Source of the DNA: Phaeoceros laevis
Lineage: Eukaryota; Anthocerotophyta; Anthocerotopsida; Notothyladales
NCBI GenBank assembly: GCA_049999765.1
Contig: JBNGIQ010009421.1
Location: 447,645 to 509,686, forward strand
DNA length: 62,042 bases
Direction of reading: 5' to 3'
Part shown: positions 35,033-45,727 of the stretch, piece by piece
How the letters are laid out: each line of letters begins with the position of its first letter
Position numbering within the stretch: position 1 is the first letter of the stretch
Program-made: the position numbers and the translations under genes
Notes under the pieces: model-generated
Told to the model about the DNA's origin: nothing
Seen by the model: only the letters and a program-made list of their open reading frames with translations
Database searches by the model: none

Positions 35033-35537
35033 GGTAGCTCTTGTGTCCACCTCCGGAACTTCAACGTCCTATAGGCTCTTCCATGCCTCCAGCTCCATCA
35101 GTATCATCCCAGTCACTCAGACCGCAAAATTCTGCCAGTTTTGGCCCTAACCGTGGTCAAAGGAGAGGTAATGCTTCCTCGCCTCACTGTCATCAACCAA
35201 TTCGCTCTTGGGCGTCCAACCACCATACAAGTCCTGTGAGAAAGCTCGGTAGCGATTTATAACAGCCCAGTATTTGCTCGTCCAAGTCCAAGTTCTGGTC
35301 GAACTGCTGGCCGGAGCTCTTTGGAATAACCCTAGCGGATGTTTCAGGCTGAATCTCTTCTGTGCTGAAGTAGCCGCTGGTGGTTGAATGAGGTAGTCTT
35401 CAGGGATGAAGTAACATCACGTGGGATGACGATGGCGGCTACTTTCAGGACTTGGCTGCCAGGGTCGAGTGTGGGCTCCTTTTGGACAGGGAATGAGAAG
35501 ACAAAGTTGGGCAAATCACTGAAGGGATGGAGGGATA
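35033..35537. promoter_or_regulatory. Divergent region ZNF830-like (-) / DUF3727 (+)
   Basis: 505 bp. Open plus frames at 35041-35262 and 35384-35659 lack family likeness. An additional 5' exon of the DUF3727 gene cannot be excluded. Confidence 0.35.
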
Positions 35538-36536
35538 ATGTTCAGGAAAAGGTCTGTGGGTGCGAAATCCGGTGCCGGTCTGCGAAGCAGAGCGCTTATC
35601 CGCAGGCCTCAGGCGGAAGGGAGCAGCAGCAGCAACAGTCACGTAATGTGTGTGTTTAATGAGCTCAGAATCTTTCAGGATTTTTGTGTAGAATCGGCCA
35701 AGAACGCTTCTGATGTTTCATGGTGGCAATAGGGGAAGACGGGGAGAGGAAAGTCCGAGACCGGGAGTACCAGAAGTTCTGAACGGGCAGAACAGGATGG
35801 GAGACTGAAGAAGAGCTCTAAAATCCTCAGAGCGGAGGAGAGTAGGGATGCTAATGTGGAAGGACTGGCCAAGGTACTCGCTAAGCCACCAGCAGGCTTC
35901 GTATTGGATGGGGATGGCAATGTGATGCTTATGGCCCCTCTCAGGAACCGCATTGTGACTTTGGTGGATCCTTCAACGGGGAGGCCTTTGGATTGTGTGG
36001 CGAGGAGGTCCTTTTGCAGCACCGATGGACTGGAATGTCTGCTCTTGACGCCTGTGGACATGGCCTTGCAAATCCTCAAGATAGAGGAGGAGAGAGAGGG
36101 GTTGAGGGACCTCTCAGATGAAGAGCTGGAAGAGGTTCTGCCCACAGCATCATATGCTCTTGCAAAGATTCGGCTGCACCTCGTTTCCACCGGCTTTTGC
36201 CTCACGGCCAGAGGTGGGTTTTGCTATGCAGAAGAGGACGTGATTGACCTTAATACGGAGTATGGGGAAGCTTTGGGAGGATCCCTGGCTGAAGGTGTAG
36301 AGATCACCAACTTCTACTTCAACGGTGTCGAGTACCTTATCTACACGCCATTCGATCCGCTCATGTTTGTTGCCTACAAGGATGAGGAAACTGGTGAGCT
36401 CAAGATTGCAGAAGATGACTTGTTGGACGATGATGCTGTATTGGAAGCCATCGATGAGGAGAACGAATTTCAGACGATGGTGGATGAAGAAGAGGCCGTT
36501 AACAAGGCTTTGAGAGAAACTCAAGGTAGGGTGTGA
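35538..36536 (+). CDS. DUF3727-family plastid protein
   Basis: Exon 1 (ATG 35538 to about 35642) gives a basic Ser/Arg-rich leader, MFRKRSVGAKSGAGLRSRAL, typical of a plastid presequence. A gtaatg...aatag intron keeps phase 0 into exon 2 (about 35733-36536). The conserved part reads PPAGFVLDGDGNVMLMAP, DGLECLLLTPVDMALQIL, ASYALAKIRLHLVSTGFCLT, RGGFCYAEEDVIDLN and FNGVEYLIYTPFDPLMFVAY; an acidic tail ends QGRV. The family occurs in cyanobacteria and plastids; its biochemical role is not established to my knowledge. Tail to tail with RRP41. Confidence 0.75.
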
Positions 36537-36821
36537 GAAGCTTCTCGTTCTTGAAGCGGCAACGTCTCTGAATGTATCCACCACAAGCGATACCTCTCTC
36601 TAGACGTCACGTCAAGTCCGTGTGATCATGGTTAGGGTCCTAGCACAATTAGGTGACAAATTAGATTTAGTACCTTGAAAGTGACTCTTATTTATCTAAT
36701 TCAGATTAACTCCAAGTAGTTACAACTTGCTTAAGTAAATTATCAGGTGGCTCTAAATGTTACCCCTCTATCAGGTCATTTTACCACTTCCTAGGGGTAC
36801 CATTTAGAGAAGGGTCCGACT
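36537..36821. other. 3' flank of DUF3727 gene
   Basis: AT-rich, no coding signal. Confidence 0.35.
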
Positions 36822-36958
36822 ACATTTGGCCCTGCCGTCCCACTGAATCATTCGGGAGATCTAAAACCTACTGACCTATCTTCTTCAGCTGTTGCTTTTA
36901 AGTCCATGATCTCACCTTCCACCTGGTCACTGTTTTGTTCCCACAGACCCAAATCTCA
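36822..36958 (-). pseudogene. Inverted copy of the ABCF1 C-terminal/3'-UTR segment
   Basis: Reverse complement of this stretch matches 41612-41745, the last ~30 codons plus ~45 bp of 3' UTR of the ABCF1-like gene. Shared blocks are GAGATTTGGGTCTG, ACAAAACAGTGACCAGGT, ATCATGGA and CCCGAATGATTCAG, with about four in five bases equal by eye and a few indels. The frame is broken, so it is a relic. It sits beyond the readable end of RRP41 in the same transcriptional direction. Confidence 0.8.
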
Positions 36959-37101
36959 AGCATGACCTACCTGGGATACGGACCACCTGCAGATGACAGA
37001 ACGATGCACAACTGCTGTGTAAGCTGCGTAACTTGGGTTTAAACCAGTGAGTTTGGGCCGTACAGGGAACCTTGCATACAAGGGATTATCTGATAGGACC
37101 C

Positions 37102-38831
37102 CTAGCATAAACGAGATCTTGTGTATGGCTGGAGAGCACCTGCGGGAAGGCGATAGCGCATCGTTAGAGAGGGCTCTCTTGCAATACAACCGAATGCCAA
37201 ACTAGTCGGGTCACATTCGAGAGGCAGTACCTCGCGAATATATTGTGCAATAGCTTTAGAGCCCTCCGTTGCTAATTGTAGAACCTTCTCAAAAATGTCA
37301 ATTGGCAGCTTCGCATCCATCTAGTCAAAAGAGGACGCTGTTAGACGTGCACATAACCAGCAGTGCAAACCACATTCTCATAGCGGTTGATGATAAACCT
37401 GTAACAACGACACTTTCTCAAGCTTTGGGAAAATGCCCACTGAGACGTCCGGGCCACCTCCACTGTCCTCAACATAATTAAGATCTGACAAACAGAAAAT
37501 AATTAGGGGAAAACTTGGTGCCATCTTCCCGCATCACCACATTGGTCTATTCTGCAACAACAGCTGAGAGGCTGAGAGGGATGCCTTTGCACCTAGTAAG
37601 GGTGTCCCATTCAGGTAGCCAGAGGAACATGAAACAGCCAAGTCCCTCATCGGAATACCTGCATCTGCTAGGGCCAGAGTTGCAGCATTGATGCATGCTG
37701 ATCGGGTTCCTGAACGTTCATGTGACATCACCAGCCAAAGTTTGAACACAAAGCATTTCCAGAAGATACAAGTACAATGTAGCACAACACTAGTTCCATC
37801 GTTCTACATTAATTACCCCCATCTGCTTGCAGAACTTGCACGTAGATGTCAATCTGCAGTTAAGACAAACTTGATGTTCAAACTCCGAAACCTCACGCTG
37901 CACACCCTACTGCTAGATCAACATTACGAAGACTCTAGACGGAGATGACATTCTGAAGGTAATTCCGAAGCCAAAGACAAAATCAGTGCCTGAGTCCGAG
38001 GCATTTGTGTTGTCAGGATGGCAGCTTCCATAGTCTGTCGGATGACTAGAGATATTTCTGTTGACCGCCTGTTGAATAACATTCAGAGAGAACCGATGGT
38101 GGACAACATCACCCAAACAATAGCGGCATCAGTCAAGATTATCTCAGAAAGGGACTAGGAAGAGGCAGGTACACACCTGTCACCTTTCCCCCTTTTCCTC
38201 CGCTCCCCCGTACTAAAAGTGGCCATGCTATACTCGCACCTAACCTAAAAGAGAAACATTGTATGTTAACAATGTCTGTGTACCGCAGCAGAAAACAGCT
38301 ACCGGAGGAATAGATGCTTACAAGTGCTTGGTCCTGTAACTGCTGACTCCTATTTTGCACCTGCCGCAGTTCACAAACGATAAATGTCAAGTACCTAGGA
38401 CATGAACTCCAAGACACAATGGAACAAGAAATGCCGACAAGTTTGCGACATACACCTCATGAGGACCGTACACAGCAGCTATTACTTTCGTGTTGCCCAT
38501 CTGAAAAAGCGCTGACCTGAAATTTTAAAGAACGAAAACCAACGTGTGAGGTGACATCCTCCATTGAAAGTGAAGCCATGGTCCTAAAGAAAATGGTAGC
38601 CAGGTTGCAGCTCATTGCCGGTGCTGCTCCTGACGTCTTACCCGCTTGCCTGGTCAACCACCCCAATCTCCGCATGTAATTGCCGCAGCTACAGATATCA
38701 GGGAATTAGGCAGGGTCATCGTGGAGGACAAAATGGTCACTACATGAACAGGAGGGTCCTGCAGATACCTCATTGGGACGACGACCGTCCAGGCGTAACC
38801 CCTCTGGATTCACAAACTCCATCATCGCCAT
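37102..38831 (-). CDS. RRP41: Exosome core subunit RRP41 (RNase PH fold)
   Basis: ATG 38831 opens MAMMEFVNPEGLRLDGRRPN. In-phase exons follow: LRQLHAEIGVVDQASG (near 38660), SALFQMGNTKVIAAVYGPHE (near 38490), VQNRSQQLQDQALV (near 38330), then GTRSACINAATLALADAGIP and MRDLAVSCSSGYLNGTPLLG (37600s), and MDAKLPIDIFEKVLQLATEG with SKAIAQYIREV (37230-37320). Role: RNA-processing exosome ring, cytosol and nucleus; plant RRP41 keeps phosphorolytic activity. The C terminus is uncertain. Read straight on, the frame ends at 37102. Alternatively CGCGAG|gtactg is a donor to CTGCAG|GTGGTCCG near 36990, which would run into the ABCF1-like copy. Divergent from ABCF1. Confidence 0.87.
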
Positions 38832-39441
38832 TGCATATCCCCGCGTTGGCTCAACGGCTTGGAAGGTAAAACCTTATGCTTTACAGGATGTTGAACTGAT
38901 CAGCTGACTAGCAGCTTACAAAACACAACGCACTTCACCAAAATTGGTCTGAGCCGCCGGGCAGCACGAGGACATTTTTGTAAAAGACGGACAAGCCTAG
39001 AGCTTTCCCGATTCGGCTTATAGACAGTGTGAGACTGCGGGGGAGCTCGTACCCGCTTATTTGCTCAATTTTGCATGCCTTGTTCGCGGTTCGTCAGGTC
39101 ACAGGTGCCGAGTCCGGAATCGTAAGGTGCTGTGTCATTGACCGTCACAATTTTTAGCGTGCCGAATTTATAGTTCAAAACGCCTTTCCGAAGTCGAAGC
39201 AGGCCCGTAAGTTGGGTAGGGCCCTTGAACCCTAAATTGGGTGAAGAAGCGACGTTAGGCCTCTTTCCAGGTTCCAAGTGGACGGGCCAGAGCCTTTCGG
39301 CCTTCGTTTATAAGCATATTGCTGAAGCAGAAGTGGGGATCTTACAGGCCGGAACCATAACCTGGCGTCGCTGAAGCTGCGCTAAGCGGTGGCCTTCTTG
39401 TCTGCGGCTCGGAGAGAAGCTGTGATACTCGAGAATCGAAG
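38832..39441. promoter_or_regulatory. Divergent promoter RRP41 (-) / ABCF1 (+) with telo-box
   Basis: 610 bp between two ATGs of RNA/translation genes. AACCCTAAA at 39228-39236 is the plant telo-box core, next to GTAGGGCCC, a TGGGCC/site II-like element, at about 39217-39225. This pairing is typical of plant ribosome-biogenesis and translation promoters (established knowledge); the bidirectional use is inferred. Confidence 0.55.
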
Positions 39442-41705
39442 ATGGTGTCTGATGCCAGCAAGAAGAAGGCGGCTGCGAAGAAGGCTGCCGCAGTTGCAAA
39501 GCGCGGGTCCAAGTCGGCGGTGGGGGGCTCCAAGTTGGACGAGGTCGAGAATGGCAACGCGCAGAGAGCTGCCGATGAGTTGGCAGCCTTGTCGATCACA
39601 GATCGGACGTGTACAGGAGTTTTGGCGTCTCACCCATTAGCTAGGGATATTCATGTGAGCCGCCTTTGCATTCACTCGCCTCTGATTGCTGTAGTTTGTA
39701 GCGCAGGGTAGGGTTGCATGAGTTTAGCATCAGAGCATTTGAACGTGCATGGTGCCCGGTTGCTGATGTGTGTATGGTTTTTCACAGATTGAGAGTCTCT
39801 CGGTTACCTTCCACGGACATGAGCTGGTTTCCGATTCTACTCTGGAGCTTAATTATGGACGGTAGGGGTTGCGTTTCTTTCATGCTCTTGTTCTGATTGA
39901 AATTTGTAATCGTTTGTATTGGTCGAAATTCCGAATTGGAGGCAGTCCCGATAGTCATGCCTCTGGCGTGCTTGTTCGAATGTTCCAGGCGGTATGGACT
40001 ATTAGGGTTGAATGGCTGCGGGAAGTCGACACTACTGACATCCATAGGCTGTCGTGAGGTGCCGATTCCGGATCACATGGATATTTATCATCTGACAAGG
40101 GAGATTGATGCCACCGATATGACATCCCTACAGGCTGTCATGAACGTGGATGAAGAGCGCTTGCAACTAGAAAAAGAGGCCGAGAGGCTTGCAGCACAGG
40201 TAGATATGTTGCTGATATGTTTCTGATGTGCTTGATGTCTTGGAGTTAGGTCAAGGTTAGTGTTTCTGGCCCTTCAATTTGAAATCCTAACTTCTGACTC
40301 TCCATGTAGGATGAGGGTGGTGGAGAGGCACTGGACAGGTTGTATGAAAGGTTGGAGGCCATGGATTCTGCCACTGCTGAGATGAGAGCTGCACAGATCT
40401 TGCATGGGCTTGGTTTCACCAAGAAGATGCAAGCCAAGAAAACACGGGATTTTTCAGGAGGGTGGAGAATGCGCATAGCCCTTGCAAGAGCCTTATTTAT
40501 GAACCCAACAATTCTTCTGCTTGATGAGCCAACCAATCATCTCGGTGAGTCTTCGAGTCTGATCAGAGACATATATGGAATAGTACTTCGTCCCAGTTGT
40601 TGCAAGAGGTTTTTAAATGACATGTATGCTGATTGATATTCTTCTGTGTCTAGATTTGGAGGCTTGTGTGTGGTTGGAGGAGACACTTAAGAAATTCGAC
40701 AGAATTCTTGTGGTTGTCTCACATTCCCAGGATTTTCTGAATGGGGTGTGCACAAATATTATCCATATGCAAAACAAGAAGTTGAAATTTTACACTGGTA
40801 ACTATGATCAGTATACCCAGACAAGGTCTGAGCTGGAGGAAAATCAAATGAAGCAGTATCGGTGGGAGCAGGAACAAATCTCTGCTATGAAAGAATATAT
40901 TGCGAGGTTTGGACATGGGTCGGCCAAACTTGCCCGTCAAGCTCAGAGCAAAGAGAAAACACTTGCAAAGATGGAAAGGGGGGGCCTCACAGAGAAGGTT
41001 CAGAAGGACAAAGTTCTTGTCTTTAGGTTTACTGATGTTGGCAAGCTGCCCCCACCAGTATTGCAGTTTGTTGAGGTCACATTCGGATACAACAAGGAGA
41101 ACATTATCTACCATAAAATTGACTTTGGTGTGGATCTAGACTCACGGATTGCCCTTGTTGGTCCCAACGGAGCAGGAAAAAGTACTTTGTTGAAACTGAT
41201 GACTGGGGAGCTTGTTCCACAAGACGGGATGGTAAGGCGCCATAACCATCTACGAATAGCCCAGTACCATCAGCATCTGGCTGAAACTCTCAGTCTGGAG
41301 ATGTCAGCGTTGCAGTACATGATGAGTGAGTACCCTGGTTTGGAGGAAGAGAAGATGCGAGCAGCAATTGGCAGGTTTGGACTTACTGGCAAAGCTCAAA
41401 TAATGCCAATGGGTAATCTCTCAGATGGCCAGAAGAGCCGAGTTATCTTTGCATGGTTAGCATGGAGGCTGCCCCATTTGCTATTGCTGGACGAGCCTAC
41501 CAACCATCTTGACATAGAGACTATAGATTCCTTAGCAGATGCTTTGAATGAGTGGGATGGCGGTCTTGTTCTTGTTAGTCACGACTTCAGGCTCATCAAC
41601 CAAGTGGCCAAGGAGATTTGGGTCTGCGAGCACAAAACAGTGACCAGGTGGGAAGGTGACATCATGGATTTCAAGCAACACTTGAAGAAGAAGGCGGGTC
41701 TCTAG
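39442..41705 (+). CDS. ABCF1: ABCF1/GCN20-like twin-ATPase translation factor
   Basis: Five exons, 39442-39654, 39788-39861, 39989-40199, 40310-40544 and 40654-41705, total 594 residues, close to the Arabidopsis member. A Lys/Ala-rich N terminus ([18 protein letters not shown]) precedes two ABC domains without membrane spans. Domain 1: [44 protein letters not shown]. Linker: [19 protein letters not shown]. Domain 2: [45 protein letters not shown]. The end is KKKAGL-TAG. Role: soluble ABCF ATPase acting on ribosomes; yeast Gcn20 links Gcn1 to Gcn2. All junctions hold phase; the gene looks intact. A partial inverted copy lies at 36822-36958. Confidence 0.95.
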
Positions 41706-42565
41706 GTTCCTGGATGTCCCGAATGATTCAGCGGGATGGCAGGACTATATGGCTAGTTTTGGTAGTGTTCTCGTGCATACGAGGTAGAAATTACCCAGCT
41801 TCATTAGGAGTTTTGGGGAATTCGTTGACAGGTCTAATAGTTGCCTTTCTGTTGTATTTATACCAATTGACAACGAGCTGGCTAGCCATCTCCACGGGTA
41901 GGGGAAATATCGTCCGTCCGTTTTGGAAGTCAAGGCGGAGGACATTCCCAATTTTTTTCTGGGGCTTGATTACTAGGTAGTAGACATCGTGCCCCAGCTC
42001 GAGAGGTACCGTTGTTCCTTCATTGGCTATGAGGTGAAGGTTAACGCATGAGACATTGATTCATAATACTTGAATATGATCATGAGAGCTGTATAGTGCG
42101 GATAGGTGTTAGGCCTCGGAAAAATGGCCATTGCATTCAGCAGTTCATGCTGTATAGTTAATGCTGTCGAGCCACTTAGGCCAAGTGTTTTGAAGCAGCA
42201 GAAGGCTCACAAGTGGAGTCACCCTTCTGGGCTTCGACATCGTCACTAGCCCCACATCTTCACTTCGCGTAGATGTGGCGCCCAGAACGACGTCACGCTT
42301 CAGCTACGCTTGCACGCTTGCACAAGGACACAATAAAAGTTCTTCTTTGTGCTGGACATCTTCAGTGTGAAAACAAAGCGCTTCCTGGCCCATCTCAGCT
42401 ACCTGCGATCATGTCATGAGCTGTCTGTGGGAGAAGTCAGACAAATAATCTTCAAGCATCCTGTCATAACTCATGGACCTGCCAGGACTGGACAATCATA
42501 TCGAACTTCTCTGATTGCATCGCTCAACTACGTGGGGTGCATCAGTGGTTTGGACGCCACTGGCT
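41706..42565. other. Spacer ABCF1 / PIG-B with foldback
   Basis: No gene recognised. The 3' UTR of ABCF1 covers the first part. A nested inverted repeat at 42226-42286 is listed separately. AATAAA at 42331-42336 is a possible poly(A) signal. Confidence 0.4.
42226..42286. repeat. Nested foldback (7-bp outer, 8-bp inner arms)
   Basis: Outer arms TCTGGGC (42226-42232) and GCCCAGA (42280-42286); inner arms CCACATCT (42252-42259) and AGATGTGG (42271-42278) around an 11-base loop. The left side has a 19-base bulge. Confidence 0.6.
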
Positions 42566-45012
42566 ATGCGGCGTAGATGGGGACCCGACCAGGTCAAACC
42601 GTTTCAAGGAGAGCGGGGAGATGGATTTGTCGCAGGTAGCAGAAAGAAGAGCAACTCTAAATGGAACGATACATACGTGTGGTTAGGCTGCCTGGCGCTG
42701 CGCCTTCTGAACGCGCTACTGGTGCGGACCTACTTCAATCCGGACGAACACTGGCAAGCACTGGAAGTGGCTCACCGCCTCGTCTTTGGGTAGGCACGTT
42801 TGGTAGCTACCTCTTTTGCGGGCTCTGCTCAGTCCATGCACGGCATTGGCATCTTGCTGAGTCTTGTCTGTCTGCCAAACTGGTTTTGGAAGATACGGCC
42901 ATTTGACTTGGGAGTGGAGGCAAGGACTTAGAAGCTACCTACATCCGCTCATCTTTGCGGCACTTTACAAGGTTTTGCACACGTTGAGGTTGGACACGCC
43001 CTGGTTTATGGTGAGCTCCATTTGTTCCCATTAAGCAAGTTTTGTCAGAGACTTCAGACTCCATCACCTCGAGAGGCTCTGAGAATGTGTATGCTTCAGA
43101 CAAACGCTCCTCGTCTGCTTCAAGGTCTGGTGGCTTCATTCGGAGATCTCTACTTGTTCAAGTTTGGATGCCGCATTTTTGGCCAGCGGGCAGCTCAGTG
43201 GGCAGTATCCTCTGATTGCATGCTGTCTTATGTAATTGCATCCAAAATGCGTTGTCAATCAGTGACAGGGTATGATGACTGCACCTAATCGTATTGTTGC
43301 CCTTGAATCTATTCTGGTGTAGCTTTTCTGCCAGTTGACAAACTGGTTCACCTTTTTCTGTATAGTTCGAACCTTCTCCAACAGCATTGAGACTGTTTTG
43401 ACGGTTGTAGCTCTTTACTATTGGCCTCTGCCATTACGAAGAGTACCCTCTGATGCTGAAAATGAAGACGGTGCCACGATCTATGTGCCACGGTTGCGTT
43501 TGGGAGCCTGGAGATTCTCAGCTCGTCAGTTGGCATTAGCACTAGGCGCAGTGTCTTGTATCATCCGCCCAACTAGCGCTATTATCTGGTTGTATCTAGG
43601 AACTGTCCATTTGGTGGGAAGTCAGGACAAACTACGCTTCCTATTTTTTGAGACGCTGTTAACTGGGTATGATTCCATGGCCTCTCTGCCCTGTTCGGTT
43701 CACACTTTTCAGAGGTTGATGTTTGTAAAATCACGTCTTCTAAGTTTGAATCCGTTTTTGCAGGGTTTGTTCACTTGGAGGACTGCTCCTCTTGGACAGC
43801 TGGATGTATGGAAGGGTGACTTTTGTGCCATGGAATTTTCTGAGGTTCAATTTTTTGTCAGCTGGTGGGGACTTTTATGGCACGCATCCTTGGCATTGGT
43901 ACTTGTCACAGGGGTTCCCGGTGATGGTGTTTTCCTTCTTGCCACTTACCGTGGCCGGAATCTGGTGGTCCAGAGAATGGGTCTTGTCAGGGCTCTTGGC
44001 CTGGACACTAAGCATTTATAGTTTTCTTGGACATAAGGAATTCAGGTATGCTCTGCACCACTGACCATGTTGTCTGTGAGTTGGTAGAAAGCGTTTGTGT
44101 TGGTCAATGCAAACGTTTTATAAGTGCGTTAGTAATTCATTATTTCAGGTTTGTGCTACCAGTTTTGCCCTTAGCCATGCTGTTCGCTGGCTATGCTCTC
44201 TTCGCCCTGGAGCTGGCCTGGGGAACCTCTTGTTCTACGGTGAAGAAGGCTCATGCAGAGGAACTTCCAGCACCACACCCAAGCACATCAGATAACCGAA
44301 GCAACAGCTCCCGTGTTCGATGGATCACCATAGCCTTACTTCTAACAAATGTGCCAGTGGCCCTCTATACCTCACTTGTGCATCAGGTAAATCAATATGC
44401 CGAGTGTCTTTTACATGGGCAGGATTATGTCTGGGGTTCTGGAAATTGCTTCTTTGCAGAGAGCTGCAACTGGTTCACTGAGATGTTGGATTGGCGTTGA
44501 GTGCTTACAGAGGGGCTCCGAGGCGGTGATGGAGTACTTAGCAGAAGAAGCCGGAAAAGATCAAGTGGAAAGCGTCATGTTTCTAATGCCTTGTCACGCA
44601 ACCCCCTTCTATTCGGCTTTGCACAAGAACATATCCATGCGATTCTTAGATTGCTCTCCCAGGCAAGTACACTTCTCCACTGTGCCTATTCAGAGTACTC
44701 TTCTCAGTTATCTGGAACTAATCATGTGCACGTCAACTGGGTTGCAGTGACGTCGTTGGGTATGTCGACGAGGCTGATCGGTTTATGGACAATCCTTCCG
44801 GATTTTTGTCGGCCCTCTATGACTCTGAAGAGCCACCGCCCTTGCCTAGTCATGTGGTGCTTTTTGATTCGTTGCTCACAGAGCTGAGCAGTTTCTTGGA
44901 TAGCCACTTCTACAAGCAGGGCCAGCGATTATTTCATTCCCATTTCCCTGTTGATAGGGAGCTTCAAGGCTCTGTCCTTGTTTATGTTAGAAACGGAAGT
45001 ACGGTCTTGTGA
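42566..45012 (+). CDS. PIGB: GPI mannosyltransferase 3 (PIG-B)
   Basis: Eight exons, 42566-42789, 42893-43010, 43100-43204, 43323-43666, 43764-44045, 44149-44386, 44511-44662 and 44748-45012, give 575 residues in continuous phase. GT22 features: NALLVRTYFNPDEHWQALEV (the PDEHWQ lumenal loop, the family's acidic catalytic motif), HLTWEWRQGLRSYLHPLIFA, RTFSNSIETVLTVVALYYWP, GGDFYGTHPWHWYLSQGFP, HKEFRFVLPVLPLAML, SVMFLMPCHATPFYSALH and EADRFMDNP. Many hydrophobic spans agree with an ER multipass enzyme. Role: adds the third mannose to the GPI anchor core from dolichol-phosphate mannose. Intron 7 has a GC donor (44663) and AG acceptor (44747). Earlier in-frame codons exist upstream of ATG 42566, but no other ATG. 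Confidence 0.92.
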
Positions 45013-45727
45013 CACTTATAGAAGCAGGTTGTTACTCTATCATGCTAACAACTCAAGATACGTCGATGAAGTCGCTACGTGTAATGTGGCTATCCACTCT
45101 CAGTCCACTGCCTCCATGGAATTCAGGTAACTTCGTTTGACGTGCGTGGTATTCCATGATCAGACACTGTCAGACCCGTCTATTCCACATCCCGTCCCCG
45201 AAACGCGGGAGTTCACCTCTTCCTCCTATTTTGATGCTGTTCTGAGTCAGAGCCCTTGACTTGAACCACTAGATTAACACAAGTTCGGTACAGTTAAGTC
45301 GTCTCGGCGCCCAGACATAGGGCCCACAGGAGTGTCATCCTACGCCTTGCCATATACTGTACGCATTCGCCATCCGCAGGTGAACTCAGTTTAATTGCTT
45401 CCACGGCACCTCCTCCAATGAGGATCCTGTCCAGGAGCAAGGGAACTCGGCACGTCTTGTTTCCCGTCGAGATATCTAGTTGGCGTTGCGGGGCCTCTGC
45501 ATTGCATATATGACCTCCTCCTAGTGGAAATTCAGCTGTAGATAAGGGGACATCGTCATGCTGTCGCCTTTCCGGGACACCTGGGTTTCGTAGGTTGGGC
45601 TCACTGAGCCCAATTCATGCACTCTACAGGCTCAGGGGTTGGATTCAGAACGATTGAAGCGGTCTGACAGGGGAATGCAAGACTTGTCAGTCAGCGAAAG
45701 AATTTTGCAGGCTTTTGCGCAGCGCTA
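45013..45727. other. Spacer PIG-B / ABCB28
   Basis: 715 bp without coding signal; promoter of the plastid ABC transporter by position. Confidence 0.35.
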
